A DNA stretch of 64,000 nt from Calditrichota bacterium (GTDB lineage: Bacteria; Zhuqueibacterota; Zhuqueibacteria; Zhuqueibacterales; Geothermadaptataceae), in contig QQUE01000007.1 in the NCBI GenBank assembly GCA_008501765.1, positions 372,001-436,000 of the forward strand. The letters run 5' to 3'. The notes under the pieces are model-generated. The model made no database searches. It was not told the DNA's origin and was given only the letters and a program-made list of their open reading frames with translations. The position numbers were made by a program, and so were the translations under genes. Positions 17,708 to 24,806 of this stretch are shown here, in pieces; position 1 is the first letter of the stretch, and each line of letters starts with the position of its first letter.

Positions 17708-18226
17708 TCATTTTTTATCTGGAAAAACTTTCGATAACCAGCTATAAAGCAATCCGGCGCAAATGGCCATGACGAGTGACAAAACGATGCGATAAATAAA
17801 GAAATTCATACCAAACAGGCCAATCTCAAAAGGAATTCGGGCCGGGCCGAATATTGTTTGACCGGTGATGTAGGAAACAAGAATAGAATTATTTATACCT
17901 TCTTTTTTTAATATCACAACGATTGGGTAAATCGCATAAACCGGCCCAGGTGTCAAGATTCCAAGAACAGAGGCGCTAACAAGGTAGATTAATTTATTCT
18001 GTTTAAGATATTTTTTGAAGTAGTCCGGAGGAATTAAAAAATGGACAATTGTGGCAATGCAGACAGCCAGCATCGTAAGCAGCAAAATTTTAATGATAAG
18101 GCCACGGTTCTGCTGCAAAACGTGTACTATGTTTTTATCACTGTAAATTGAAAGGATAATCGACAAAACTATGAGTGAAATTCCGACCTTAACTTCAGGG
18201 GACAGCTTTTTTAATCGTTCTAACAT
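17708..18226 (-). CDS. Half-permease with PGPxYxxYPI motif (second copy)
   Basis: About 172 residues with roughly five membrane segments. The core LTPGPVYAIYPIVVILKKEGI, followed by GQTIFGPARIPFEIGLFG, matches the neighbouring gene's core position by position. The layout (a Gly/Pro-rich loop, then a polar L...G loop) resembles one repeat of COG0701/PF03773 permeases, which usually carry both repeats in one chain. I chose the ATG at 18226, 4 nt after the upstream stop; a TTG at 18265 would overlap it by 35 nt. The two products probably form a heterodimeric membrane complex encoded with the TAXI-channel protein. Substrate unknown. Confidence 0.7.
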   Translation of the reverse strand: MLERLKKLSPEVKVGISLIVLSIILSIYSDKNIVHVLQQNRGLIIKILLLTMLAVCIATIVHFLIPPDYFKKYLKQNKLIYLVSASVLGILTPGPVYAIYPIVVILKKEGINNSILVSYITGQTIFGPARIPFEIGLFGMNFFIYRIVLSLVMAICAGLLYSWLSKVFPDKK

Positions 18227-18230
18227 AGAT

Positions 18231-18629
18231 TCAATCAATGATGAAGGTTGTAAGTAATCCCGCAAAAAATGTCACGAGAAGTGAAATCAGGAACCGTTTC
18301 AAAGGAAAACGATAGCCAAAAAAACCAACTTCAACAAAAAAAGTCGATGGTTCGATCAGCACATGCCCCGATAAAAGCGCGATAATAACCCCGGTGCCGA
18401 TGCCATAGTCACGCAGTGTGGCCAAAATTGGGTAGAGGATGTAACGGGGCCCGGGTGATACAAATCCAATAAGTTCAGCATAGAGAATCTGCATGGGGAT
18501 GTTTATATTTTGTTTAATTGATTCGATCAAACTATTATCAACATAACTTCCGAGGGTTAAGGCAAACAGCAGGCCAGCGCTGACAAGAAAAACAGTTTTC
18601 CAAAGTTGTGTTAGGAAGTAAGGGATCAC
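18231..18629 (-). CDS. Half-permease with PGPxYxxYPI motif (first copy)
   Basis: 132 residues with about four membrane segments. VSPGPRYILYPILATLRDYGI (motif at about 58-67) is followed by SGHVLIEPSTFFVEVGFFGYRF, homologous to the next gene. The length equals one repeat of PF03773-type permeases. It begins 58 bp downstream of the TAXI-channel-RCK gene and its stop is 4 bp from the next half-permease, so the three are very likely one transcript. I could not assign a substrate. Confidence 0.7.
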   Translation of the reverse strand: MIPYFLTQLWKTVFLVSAGLLFALTLGSYVDNSLIESIKQNINIPMQILYAELIGFVSPGPRYILYPILATLRDYGIGTGVIIALLSGHVLIEPSTFFVEVGFFGYRFPLKRFLISLLVTFFAGLLTTFIID

Positions 18630-18687
18630 AAGCTGGATTTGCGATTTATTAAATAGAAAATTCAGAATAAACTCCGGTCAAATAGAT

Positions 18688-20763
18688 TTAAAGTTTAGGA
18701 AATTTTTCCGCTAACACGACCAGGGCATCGCCTTTTTTAATATGATCAAATATTACATCTTTTGATGATCTTTTCTTTCCGGAATGCGGATTTAAAATGA
18801 TTTGATCACCTCTTTTTACACCGATTAAAATAACCGGGTTGGGTGCCTTTCGCTTCTCATTAATTTTTCGTGCCGCGTCCTGAAATGTCAATTTTTCATC
18901 ATAAAATTCTTGCGGTATATTTTTTTCAGTAACGATAAATACCGATGTTTTATTTTGTTCGTACTGCAATAATTCATGAAAAATATGACTCATTCCATGG
19001 TACAAAGCGCTTTGCAGCATGATACCTGTGCGGTAAAAACCAGCGGATACAACCTCATTGGCACCAGCCCCTTCGGTTAATTCTTTATTACTCCGGTCCA
19101 TGAGCTCCGCAATGATGTAAGGCTTGGTTTTCTTGGCCAGTTTATCGATAGCTAAACAACAAATTATCGTTTGTGGATCTGGTTTATCGTTGTTTTGATC
19201 CGAGAGAATGATGACGCTTTTTGCTTTTGTTACATTAACACATTCCAGTGCGGTGCTGTTGGTAGGATTGTCTTTCACAAACAATACATCGCGATAGTAA
19301 CTTTTTTTGCGTAATGCTGCTTCGTCCACACCCTCTTCAAACATAATTATTATATGCGCATTTTTACCGTGTTCTGATTGTCGAAGTTCCCGCACGATAT
19401 CATCACCCCGATTATTCCAATAACAAATGACGATATGGTCTTTAATATCCATGGGTATCTTATCTCCTTTCTCTCGCAAAAACATGGCGGCAAAATTACC
19501 AGCCACCGATCCAAGCACGCCAACACTGCCAATTAATATCAGAATTGAGGAAATTTTACCGCCCAAAGTAATCGGGTTGCTTCCCTCAAATCCAATTAAT
19601 AAATAAATCATTGTTATCCAAAATGAACCAAGAAAATCATCAAAATTTTCATTCACATCTTTTTCAAAATAATAGGTACCTAAAGTTCCAATGATAAACA
19701 GAGACAACAGAATAACTGTTAGGCGGAAATAAATATTGTGACGAAACAGGCGTCTGATATTTCTCTGATAAAAAACGATTAGGATCAAAACACCCGCTGG
19801 AAATCCTAAAATCACCAAAAAACTCAGCCAATCATATAATTCCCACTGATGGTGTCCATCAATCTTGTAATAGTTTTTTGCACCCGTGTGCAGTGGTTCA
19901 TTTCCAGAATAATATTGAAATTTTCCAAACAACCGGTGACCACGCGGCACAGAAAAAATTGTATTGGCGATTTTATAGATTATATGGTTCGGAACATCCT
20001 TGCGTGCTACAAATAGAGTTTGAACTGAAAGCGTGGGAATAAATAAATTCTGATTCTCGGCAAATATTGTGTCCGTTGAAAAAAAAGGGTAATTGTCAGT
20101 AAGCTGCTCAGCCATCTTTGCCTCGATGGGCAAAAGCGGAAAACCGCGTGTCATTATTTTTTGCAAAAACGGAGCATCAGGATTGGCTGTGAAAAACATT
20201 GCATCGATTCGTTGACTCTGTAGGGAATCGATCGCCGAGTTGAGTGGTAAAAAGACTTGCTGATAATGCGTTGAATCAAGACCGTATGCGTCAAGTATGG
20301 CTGCAGCATTAAAAGCTGTACCACTCTTTCGCTCACCCGTCGCAATTCTTTTTCCTGTCAGCTCAAAAACAGATTTAACTGTACTCCCTTTGGGGAGAAA
20401 AATATATATCAACTCAGAGCTCTTGAGCGCTGCGATTACGGTTAAATTTTCATAAGGCGTGCGCTGAAAATTTCGTGTACCTTTTTTAAAAGAGGATGCG
20501 ATATCCTCCTGAATTAAAGCCAATTGAACTTCATTGTTCCCCAATAGCAAAGTATTATCCATTGAACCACGAGTAGAGTCGACGATAATACTAAGGGAAT
20601 TCATATACTTCGCAGCGATCGCATTTTTTAAATCCCAACCGAGTTCAAAATAAAGACCACCTGTGGATCCGGTTGCAAGATGCAATTTTTCTTGTACCTG
20701 GGCAAAAAGTAAACATGGGGAAAAAAATAATACAATCATGCTGACAAATAACTTTTTTAGCAT
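18688..20763 (-). CDS. TAXI solute-binding domain fused to ion-channel pore and RCK/TrkA-N domain
   Basis: 691 residues. A signal peptide (1-21, cleaved near FAQ) is followed by a TAXI/NMT1-type periplasmic binding domain (about 27-300: LATGSTGGLYFELGWDL, STRGSMDNTLLLGNNEVQLALIQ). Next come TM1 (311-331), then a two-TM pore module: TM2 344-364, re-entrant loop about 379-396, TM3 402-425. The C-terminus is a TrkA-N/RCK Rossmann domain (HIVICYWNNRGDDIV, about 443-560) and a TrkA-C-like end (about 610-691). The filter that normally reads T-V-G-Y-G-D is LIGFEGS. Each domain family is known; I know of no described protein with this order, although GluR0 combines another binding-protein fold with a K+ pore. 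No TRAP permease is adjacent; two half-permeases follow. A ligand-gated channel or receptor is inferred. Confidence 0.82.
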   Translation of the reverse strand: MLKKLFVSMIVLFFSPCLLFAQVQEKLHLATGSTGGLYFELGWDLKNAIAAKYMNSLSIIVDSTRGSMDNTLLLGNNEVQLALIQEDIASSFKKGTRNFQRTPYENLTVIAALKSSELIYIFLPKGSTVKSVFELTGKRIATGERKSGTAFNAAAILDAYGLDSTHYQQVFLPLNSAIDSLQSQRIDAMFFTANPDAPFLQKIMTRGFPLLPIEAKMAEQLTDNYPFFSTDTIFAENQNLFIPTLSVQTLFVARKDVPNHIIYKIANTIFSVPRGHRLFGKFQYYSGNEPLHTGAKNYYKIDGHHQWELYDWLSFLVILGFPAGVLILIVFYQRNIRRLFRHNIYFRLTVILLSLFIIGTLGTYYFEKDVNENFDDFLGSFWITMIYLLIGFEGSNPITLGGKISSILILIGSVGVLGSVAGNFAAMFLREKGDKIPMDIKDHIVICYWNNRGDDIVRELRQSEHGKNAHIIIMFEEGVDEAALRKKSYYRDVLFVKDNPTNSTALECVNVTKAKSVIILSDQNNDKPDPQTIICCLAIDKLAKKTKPYIIAELMDRSNKELTEGAGANEVVSAGFYRTGIMLQSALYHGMSHIFHELLQYEQNKTSVFIVTEKNIPQEFYDEKLTFQDAARKINEKRKAPNPVILIGVKRGDQIILNPHSGKKRSSKDVIFDHIKKGDALVVLAEKFPKL

Positions 20764-20838
20764 AGAAAATCCCTGATCACTTAACCATCCATTTAGATCG
20801 CAAAACGAAACAAATAAAGCACAGCAATTTAAAAAGTG

Positions 20839-20844
20839 TATAAT
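20839..20844 (+). promoter_or_regulatory. Possible -10 element before the DAHP synthase leader
   Basis: A perfect TATAAT in the intergenic region. No good TTGACA lies 17 bp upstream, and a start about 7 nt downstream would place the 5' end just before the leader-peptide ATG. In an AT-rich region this may be chance. Confidence 0.3.
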
Positions 20845-20853
20845 TTAAATTGC

Positions 20854-20898
20854 ATGCAGAACCGCTGGCCATTTTATAAAATAATATTTTTCTTGTAA
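20854..20898 (+). CDS. Putative aromatic-rich leader peptide (14 aa)
   Basis: The frame reads MQNRWPFYKIIFFL then TAA: one Trp, three Phe and one Tyr in 14 residues, located 135 bp upstream of a DAHP synthase start and followed 32 nt later by a hairpin with a T-run. This is the layout of ribosome-mediated attenuation of aromatic biosynthesis. No clear ribosome site precedes the ATG, so the transcript may be leaderless or the match may be chance. Confidence 0.4.
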   Translation: MQNRWPFYKIIFFL

Positions 20899-20930
20899 AG
20901 CCCAAAGTTAATTATAACAATTATTTGCAC

Positions 20931-20967
20931 AACAAAGAATAATGTAATTTTTTTATTCCTTGTTTTT
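20931..20967 (+). terminator. Candidate attenuator hairpin upstream of DAHP synthase
   Basis: AACAAAGAATAA and TTATTCCTTGTT pair at 11 of 12 positions around a 10-nt loop, running into TTTTT. There is no plus-strand gene upstream for it to terminate. A competing pairing exists: TTCTTGT at 20890-20896, inside the end of the leader peptide frame, can pair with ACAAAGAA at 20932-20939 with one bulged A, which would act as antiterminator. The stem is AU-rich and therefore weak. Confidence 0.45.
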
Positions 20968-21032
20968 AATGATGAATATCTCGATTATTCCTGAATTTCA
21001 TTTTGAGATAAACATTTAAAGCAGGATTTTAC

Positions 21033-22151
21033 ATGTTAGTTATTCTACACCCCAATATGGATGAATCTTCTGAAGAATTTCGTCGAACGTGGGACTATTT
21101 GGAAGCACTCACTGAAATACGGACACAAAAACATATTGTCGAGGGCAACCAACAACAACTCACCGAGATATACCTTATCGGAAATACACAGAAGATTAAT
21201 CGCACAGATATTGAGTCTTTACCAGCAGTAGAGCGTGTAATTCGCATTTCTGAAGATTACCGCATTCTTGGGCGGCACAATGATGATAATCGTCAATCGG
21301 GTTTTGAATATAACGGGCTGCATTTTACCCAGCAAAACCTGCATATTTTTGCCGGCCTCTGTGCTGTCGACACAGCGGATCACGTGGAAGAGATGATGAA
21401 AGCAGTGCAAGATAATGGTCTAAATTGTACACGGATGGGAGCTTATAAACCACGTACAAGTCCTTATTCCTTTCAAGGTTATGGCAAGGAATGTCTGCCG
21501 TACGTTTTCGAATTGGCAGGCAAATACGGTATCAAAGTTATTGCAATGGAGGTCACACACGAGAGCCATGTCGATGAAATTGATGAATGTTTGCAGGCCG
21601 CAGGCAATCCAACCGGAATTATGCTGCAAATCGGTACGCGAAACACACAAAATTTCGAACTCCTCAAAGTATTGGGAAAGCAAAAGAAGTATCCCATTTT
21701 ACTAAAACGTGGGTTTGGAATTACATTAAGTGAATCACTAAACGCTGCCGAATATTTGGCAACCGAGGGAAACGCCAACGTGATTTTTTGTCTCCGGGGA
21801 ATGAAAACTTCCTTTTCCAGTCCTCACCGGAACACAGTTGACTTCTCACAGGTTCCTGTAATAAAAAGACTTACGCGCATGCCCGTTTGCATCGATCCCT
21901 CGCATTCGGTGGGCAGTCGTGATCGTGCTCCCGACGGTCTGCTTGATGTGTTTCACTGTACCGCACAAGGCGTTATTGCCGGCGCCAATATGATTTTGGT
22001 AGATTTTCATCCGCAGCCGAAAAAAGCGCTGGTCGATGGTCCGCAGGCGCTTCTTTTATCGGAACTGCCGCTCTTTCTGGCAGATATTCGCATTGCAAGG
22101 GCAGCATACTTGAAACGATTGGATTTAATTGCAGGCGCACCAGCCAACTAA
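21033..22151 (+). CDS. aroF: 3-deoxy-7-phosphoheptulonate (DAHP) synthase, type I beta-like
   Basis: 372 residues. An N-terminal about 80-residue regulatory domain is followed by the TIM-barrel of type I-beta DAHP synthase/KDO8P synthase: GAYKPRTSPYSFQG, QIGTRNTQNFELL, LKRGFG, CLRGMKTS and CIDPSHSVGSRD. It condenses PEP and erythrose-4-P, first step of the shikimate pathway. Deviations: AGPCS is AGLCA (the metal-binding Cys kept), and the EVHP segment is DFHP, replacing the Glu metal ligand with Asp. His in DPSH and the later Asp are kept. ATG preceded by AGGA at 6 nt. Probably regulated by the leader structure just upstream. Confidence 0.86.
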   Translation: MLVILHPNMDESSEEFRRTWDYLEALTEIRTQKHIVEGNQQQLTEIYLIGNTQKINRTDIESLPAVERVIRISEDYRILGRHNDDNRQSGFEYNGLHFTQQNLHIFAGLCAVDTADHVEEMMKAVQDNGLNCTRMGAYKPRTSPYSFQGYGKECLPYVFELAGKYGIKVIAMEVTHESHVDEIDECLQAAGNPTGIMLQIGTRNTQNFELLKVLGKQKKYPILLKRGFGITLSESLNAAEYLATEGNANVIFCLRGMKTSFSSPHRNTVDFSQVPVIKRLTRMPVCIDPSHSVGSRDRAPDGLLDVFHCTAQGVIAGANMILVDFHPQPKKALVDGPQALLLSELPLFLADIRIARAAYLKRLDLIAGAPAN

Positions 22152-22173
22152 ATGCGAAATGCAACTTGCATAA

Positions 22174-22228
22174 ATAATAGCCTGAATATAATTTGTTTTT
22201 GCAGAGTTTGGGCTGTTATTTTCTATTG
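22174..22228 (+). terminator. Intrinsic terminator after DAHP synthase
   Basis: ATAATAGCC and GGCTGTTAT form a 9-bp stem with one G-U pair, followed by TTTCTATT. It starts 22 nt after the stop codon; the 28-nt loop is long. Confidence 0.5.
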
Positions 22229-22456
22229 ATTCTCAAATATATCCACCCAATTAATTCTTTAAAATTTTCCTTCTCAATTGTAGTTCAAGTTGATAAACGC
22301 ATGCTTTTCCGATTTGCAAAAACCAATGTTTAGAAATCAATATTCTATCTCAAATACCGCTGCGGCCCATCGTATCTTTTTTTCCAAAAATTAATCCATT
22401 CGATGTGGCCAGAATTATTGGCACACCCGATTAATCCAACCATCCGGAGAAATTAT

Positions 22457-22525
22457 ATGCAATCGTACATAAAAAAAAGTACGCTCCTGCGGTATCTGAA
22501 AAAAAGATATTTGAATTCAGATTAA
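22457..22525 (+). CDS. Possible 22-residue basic small protein
   Basis: In the otherwise gene-free 22.2-22.7 kb stretch, an ATG with GGAG 8 nt upstream opens a 22-codon frame (MQSYIKKSTLLRYLKKRYLN..., ending in TAA). The product would be an amphipathic, strongly basic peptide. No homologue is recognised and the DNA is AT-rich, so a chance frame is quite possible. I see nothing else in this intergenic stretch. Confidence 0.22.
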   Translation: MQSYIKKSTLLRYLKKRYLNSD

Positions 22526-22693
22526 CACCGAAATCATTGGTCGATTGGTGATTGTAAATAAATATTAACAGCAAAATCACAAAATAATTTTCTATCTTAC
22601 CTTGTCTTTAACCTCAGTCGTAATATTATAAACATCAAATCCGTGTATTTTCATAAGCCATTAATTTATCTCTGTTTAACAAAAGGATAAGTC

Positions 22694-23047
22694 ATGCGCT
22701 TTGAAAGAACCTGTGATGTCTTAAAGCATGTCCAAACCATCCACCACAAACAAAGTGAATTTTATGAAAATTTAGGCGATGATACTGACATAGTAAGGCT
22801 GGAAATGTTGCTGCGATACGTGAGTCGTCGCAAGAAAAATTTGGAAGAGACTTTAGCTGGGTGCACTGAGGAAACATCAGAAATGATTCTTGAGACATGG
22901 TTCCAATATACACTCACCAAAAAAGCGGAAAAGAACCTGCAAGCATTGCTACTAAATCCACGCGTCGGATTCGGAATTTCTAACAAATTAATGAAAATAA
23001 GCCGACTGATTAGGCCGTGCTGGAACCGAGTCCAAAGCTGTGAATAG
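22694..23047 (+). CDS. Small helical ferritin-like hypothetical protein
   Basis: 117 residues, ATG preceded by AAGGATAAGTC. Residues 1-90 are alpha-helical with the pattern HHKQSEFYENL...RLEMLLRYVSRRKKNLEETL followed by ETWFQYT. It resembles a family of small four-helix, ferritin-like proteins seen in proteobacteria (from memory), without a known function. The last about 20 codons overlap the convergent response-regulator gene for 60 nt. Confidence 0.6.
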   Translation: MRFERTCDVLKHVQTIHHKQSEFYENLGDDTDIVRLEMLLRYVSRRKKNLEETLAGCTEETSEMILETWFQYTLTKKAEKNLQALLLNPRVGFGISNKLMKISRLIRPCWNRVQSCE

Positions 23048-23368
23048 CTCGTCGATGTCGAGCGGCTTGTTAAACAAGCGGGAGACACCACACATTTTTG
23101 CTTTTTCACGGTGCTGCAGATTGCAATATGCAGTAAACATAAACAATGTGGTTTCCCGGCATTGCTGATGAATTTGAGCACAGAGGGAAAGCCCGTTTAT
23201 GTCCGGTAATCGAAAATCGCATAAAACGAGGTCAAAAACATTTTCTTTGAGAATTTGCAAAGCAGTGGCAGCATTGTCGGCACCGAGTGCAAAATGATTT
23301 TCCAGATGCAACAAATCTATAAGGCCATTTAATGTATTGAGGTCATCTTCGATAACTAGAATTTTCAT
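22988..23368 (-). CDS. Stand-alone response regulator receiver domain
   Basis: 126 residues with only a CheY-like receiver. The acidic pocket (VIEDD), the phospho-acceptor Asp in LVLCDFRLPD, the Thr in FMFTAY and the Lys in FNKPLD are all present. There is no output domain, so it acts through protein contacts. A short C-terminal tail follows the receiver and is encoded on DNA that also codes for the convergent gene's end. No histidine kinase is adjacent. Confidence 0.87.
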   Translation of the reverse strand: MKILVIEDDLNTLNGLIDLLHLENHFALGADNAATALQILKENVFDLVLCDFRLPDINGLSLCAQIHQQCRETTLFMFTAYCNLQHREKAKMCGVSRLFNKPLDIDELFTALDSVPARPNQSAYFH

Positions 23369-23380
23369 AGTAGCCCCGTT

Positions 23381-23779
23381 TCAGCTCTTGACTTTTTGCA
23401 GTGCGACCCAAATTGCATTTTGCAGCACAGGGTTTGATTGTGTATAATATTGATTTTGTAGAACTTGAATAGCTGTACGATTTTTCATTTTTTCCAGCAC
23501 ATTTATTACCAACAGGCAGATTTTGGTGTTTTTTCCGGTTTTATAGATTTGCATGAGATCAAATACACATTTCGAGCCATCAATTTTATCACAATGTTTC
23601 ACTATATATTGTAAACAGGCGATTTGAGTATAGTAATCTTTGGATTTTAATTTTTCATAAATATCAACCGATGACGGTGCCTGGTTACCGCCATCTTCCG
23701 GCTTGGCGATTACAGTTTCAAAGAGTAGAATTAAAGGAACAAAAATTATAAATACCGATACCATTTTCCTGGGTACCAT
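23381..23779 (-). CDS. Secreted HEAT-repeat-like protein
   Basis: 132 residues from an ATG at 23779 that has GGGAG at 6-nt spacing; the open frame extends to 23923, but that part lacks a signal sequence or ribosome site. The N-terminus VSVFIIFVPLILLFETVIA is a signal peptide. The remainder consists of short paired helices (YYTQIACLQYIVKHC, KICLLVINVLEKMKNRTAIQVLQ) like HEAT repeats. It lies 12 bp upstream of the response regulator in the same direction. Function unknown. Confidence 0.58.
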   Translation of the reverse strand: MVPRKMVSVFIIFVPLILLFETVIAKPEDGGNQAPSSVDIYEKLKSKDYYTQIACLQYIVKHCDKIDGSKCVFDLMQIYKTGKNTKICLLVINVLEKMKNRTAIQVLQNQYYTQSNPVLQNAIWVALQKVKS

Positions 23780-24064
23780 TGAAGACTCCCATTCTCTTCT
23801 ATTGTTGTATGCGTCTACCAAATAGACGTTTTCATTTGAATAACGTTTCAATAAAAATAAATAGTTAGGCAAGTATTTATCGGTAAAAGAAAAGGGTAAT
23901 TTCTTGTGCAAATGCTGTTGCAATATCTATCAATTTACTATGCAATTTATGGAGTCATATCGATCCAAATATTGACCAATATATTATTGTGTTTTCAAAA
24001 TACAGCAGATTTAACTAAAAGAAAGTAAACCACTTACAAAAACCAATTCCACGAGGAAAATAAA

Positions 24065-24610
24065 GTGCATCCACCCTTTTTAATTGGAGAAAAAATTTAT
24101 TTACGTGCTCCCGAAGACGGTGATGAAATAAATGCAACAATTATTGAAAATCACCCTGATCCGCGAGAAACATTATTTTTCGCCTACCCTACTTCATCAA
24201 AAACGCAAAGCGAAAAATTGGAAAATGCGGCAAAAGACAGGAACACAATTCTATTCACAATCTGCACCCAAGACGCGGATAAACCAATCGGGCAGACATC
24301 TTTTATAAGAATTGATTGGGTTGGACGCATGGCAACATTTTACATTGCTATTGCCGAAAAGGAGAATTGGTCTTTAGGCTTCGGCAGTGAGACCCTCGCT
24401 CTTATGATTGACTACGGCTTCGCAACACTCAATTTGAACCGGATCCAATTGCATGTACTGTGCAGCAACACCAAAGCATTCAAAATATATGAAAATCAGG
24501 GTTTTACAATTGAAGGAACACTCAGGCAGGCAATGTACTACAAAAATCGCTATCATGATTTTTACTTGATGGCTCTTTTGAGGCAAGAATGGGATAGTGG
24601 CAAAAAATAA
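24065..24610 (+). CDS. GNAT-family N-acetyltransferase (RimJ/RimL type)
   Basis: 181 residues. The N-terminal LIGEKIYLRAPEDGDE and the GNAT core are present (TFYIAIAEKENWSLGFGSETLALMIDYGF, then LHVLCSNTKAFKIYENQGF), with the acetyl-CoA loop slightly altered. GTG start with GAGG upstream. These enzymes acetylate protein N-termini or small amines; the substrate is not predictable here. Confidence 0.86.
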   Translation: MHPPFLIGEKIYLRAPEDGDEINATIIENHPDPRETLFFAYPTSSKTQSEKLENAAKDRNTILFTICTQDADKPIGQTSFIRIDWVGRMATFYIAIAEKENWSLGFGSETLALMIDYGFATLNLNRIQLHVLCSNTKAFKIYENQGFTIEGTLRQAMYYKNRYHDFYLMALLRQEWDSGKK

Positions 24611-24806
24611 AAACGATTTTATTCTAATGGCATAAATTTAGCAGACTACTCAAAAAGTCTAAGTTTTACCATTTTAATTACGTATTTGAAAATCTATAAT
24701 CAGGATACCATCAACCCTACTGTGATAAATAACATCAAAATGTCCATATTTATCTTCAACAAAATCACAGGCCGGCAGATTAAAAAAAAGATAAAGGTCA
24801 AAATTT

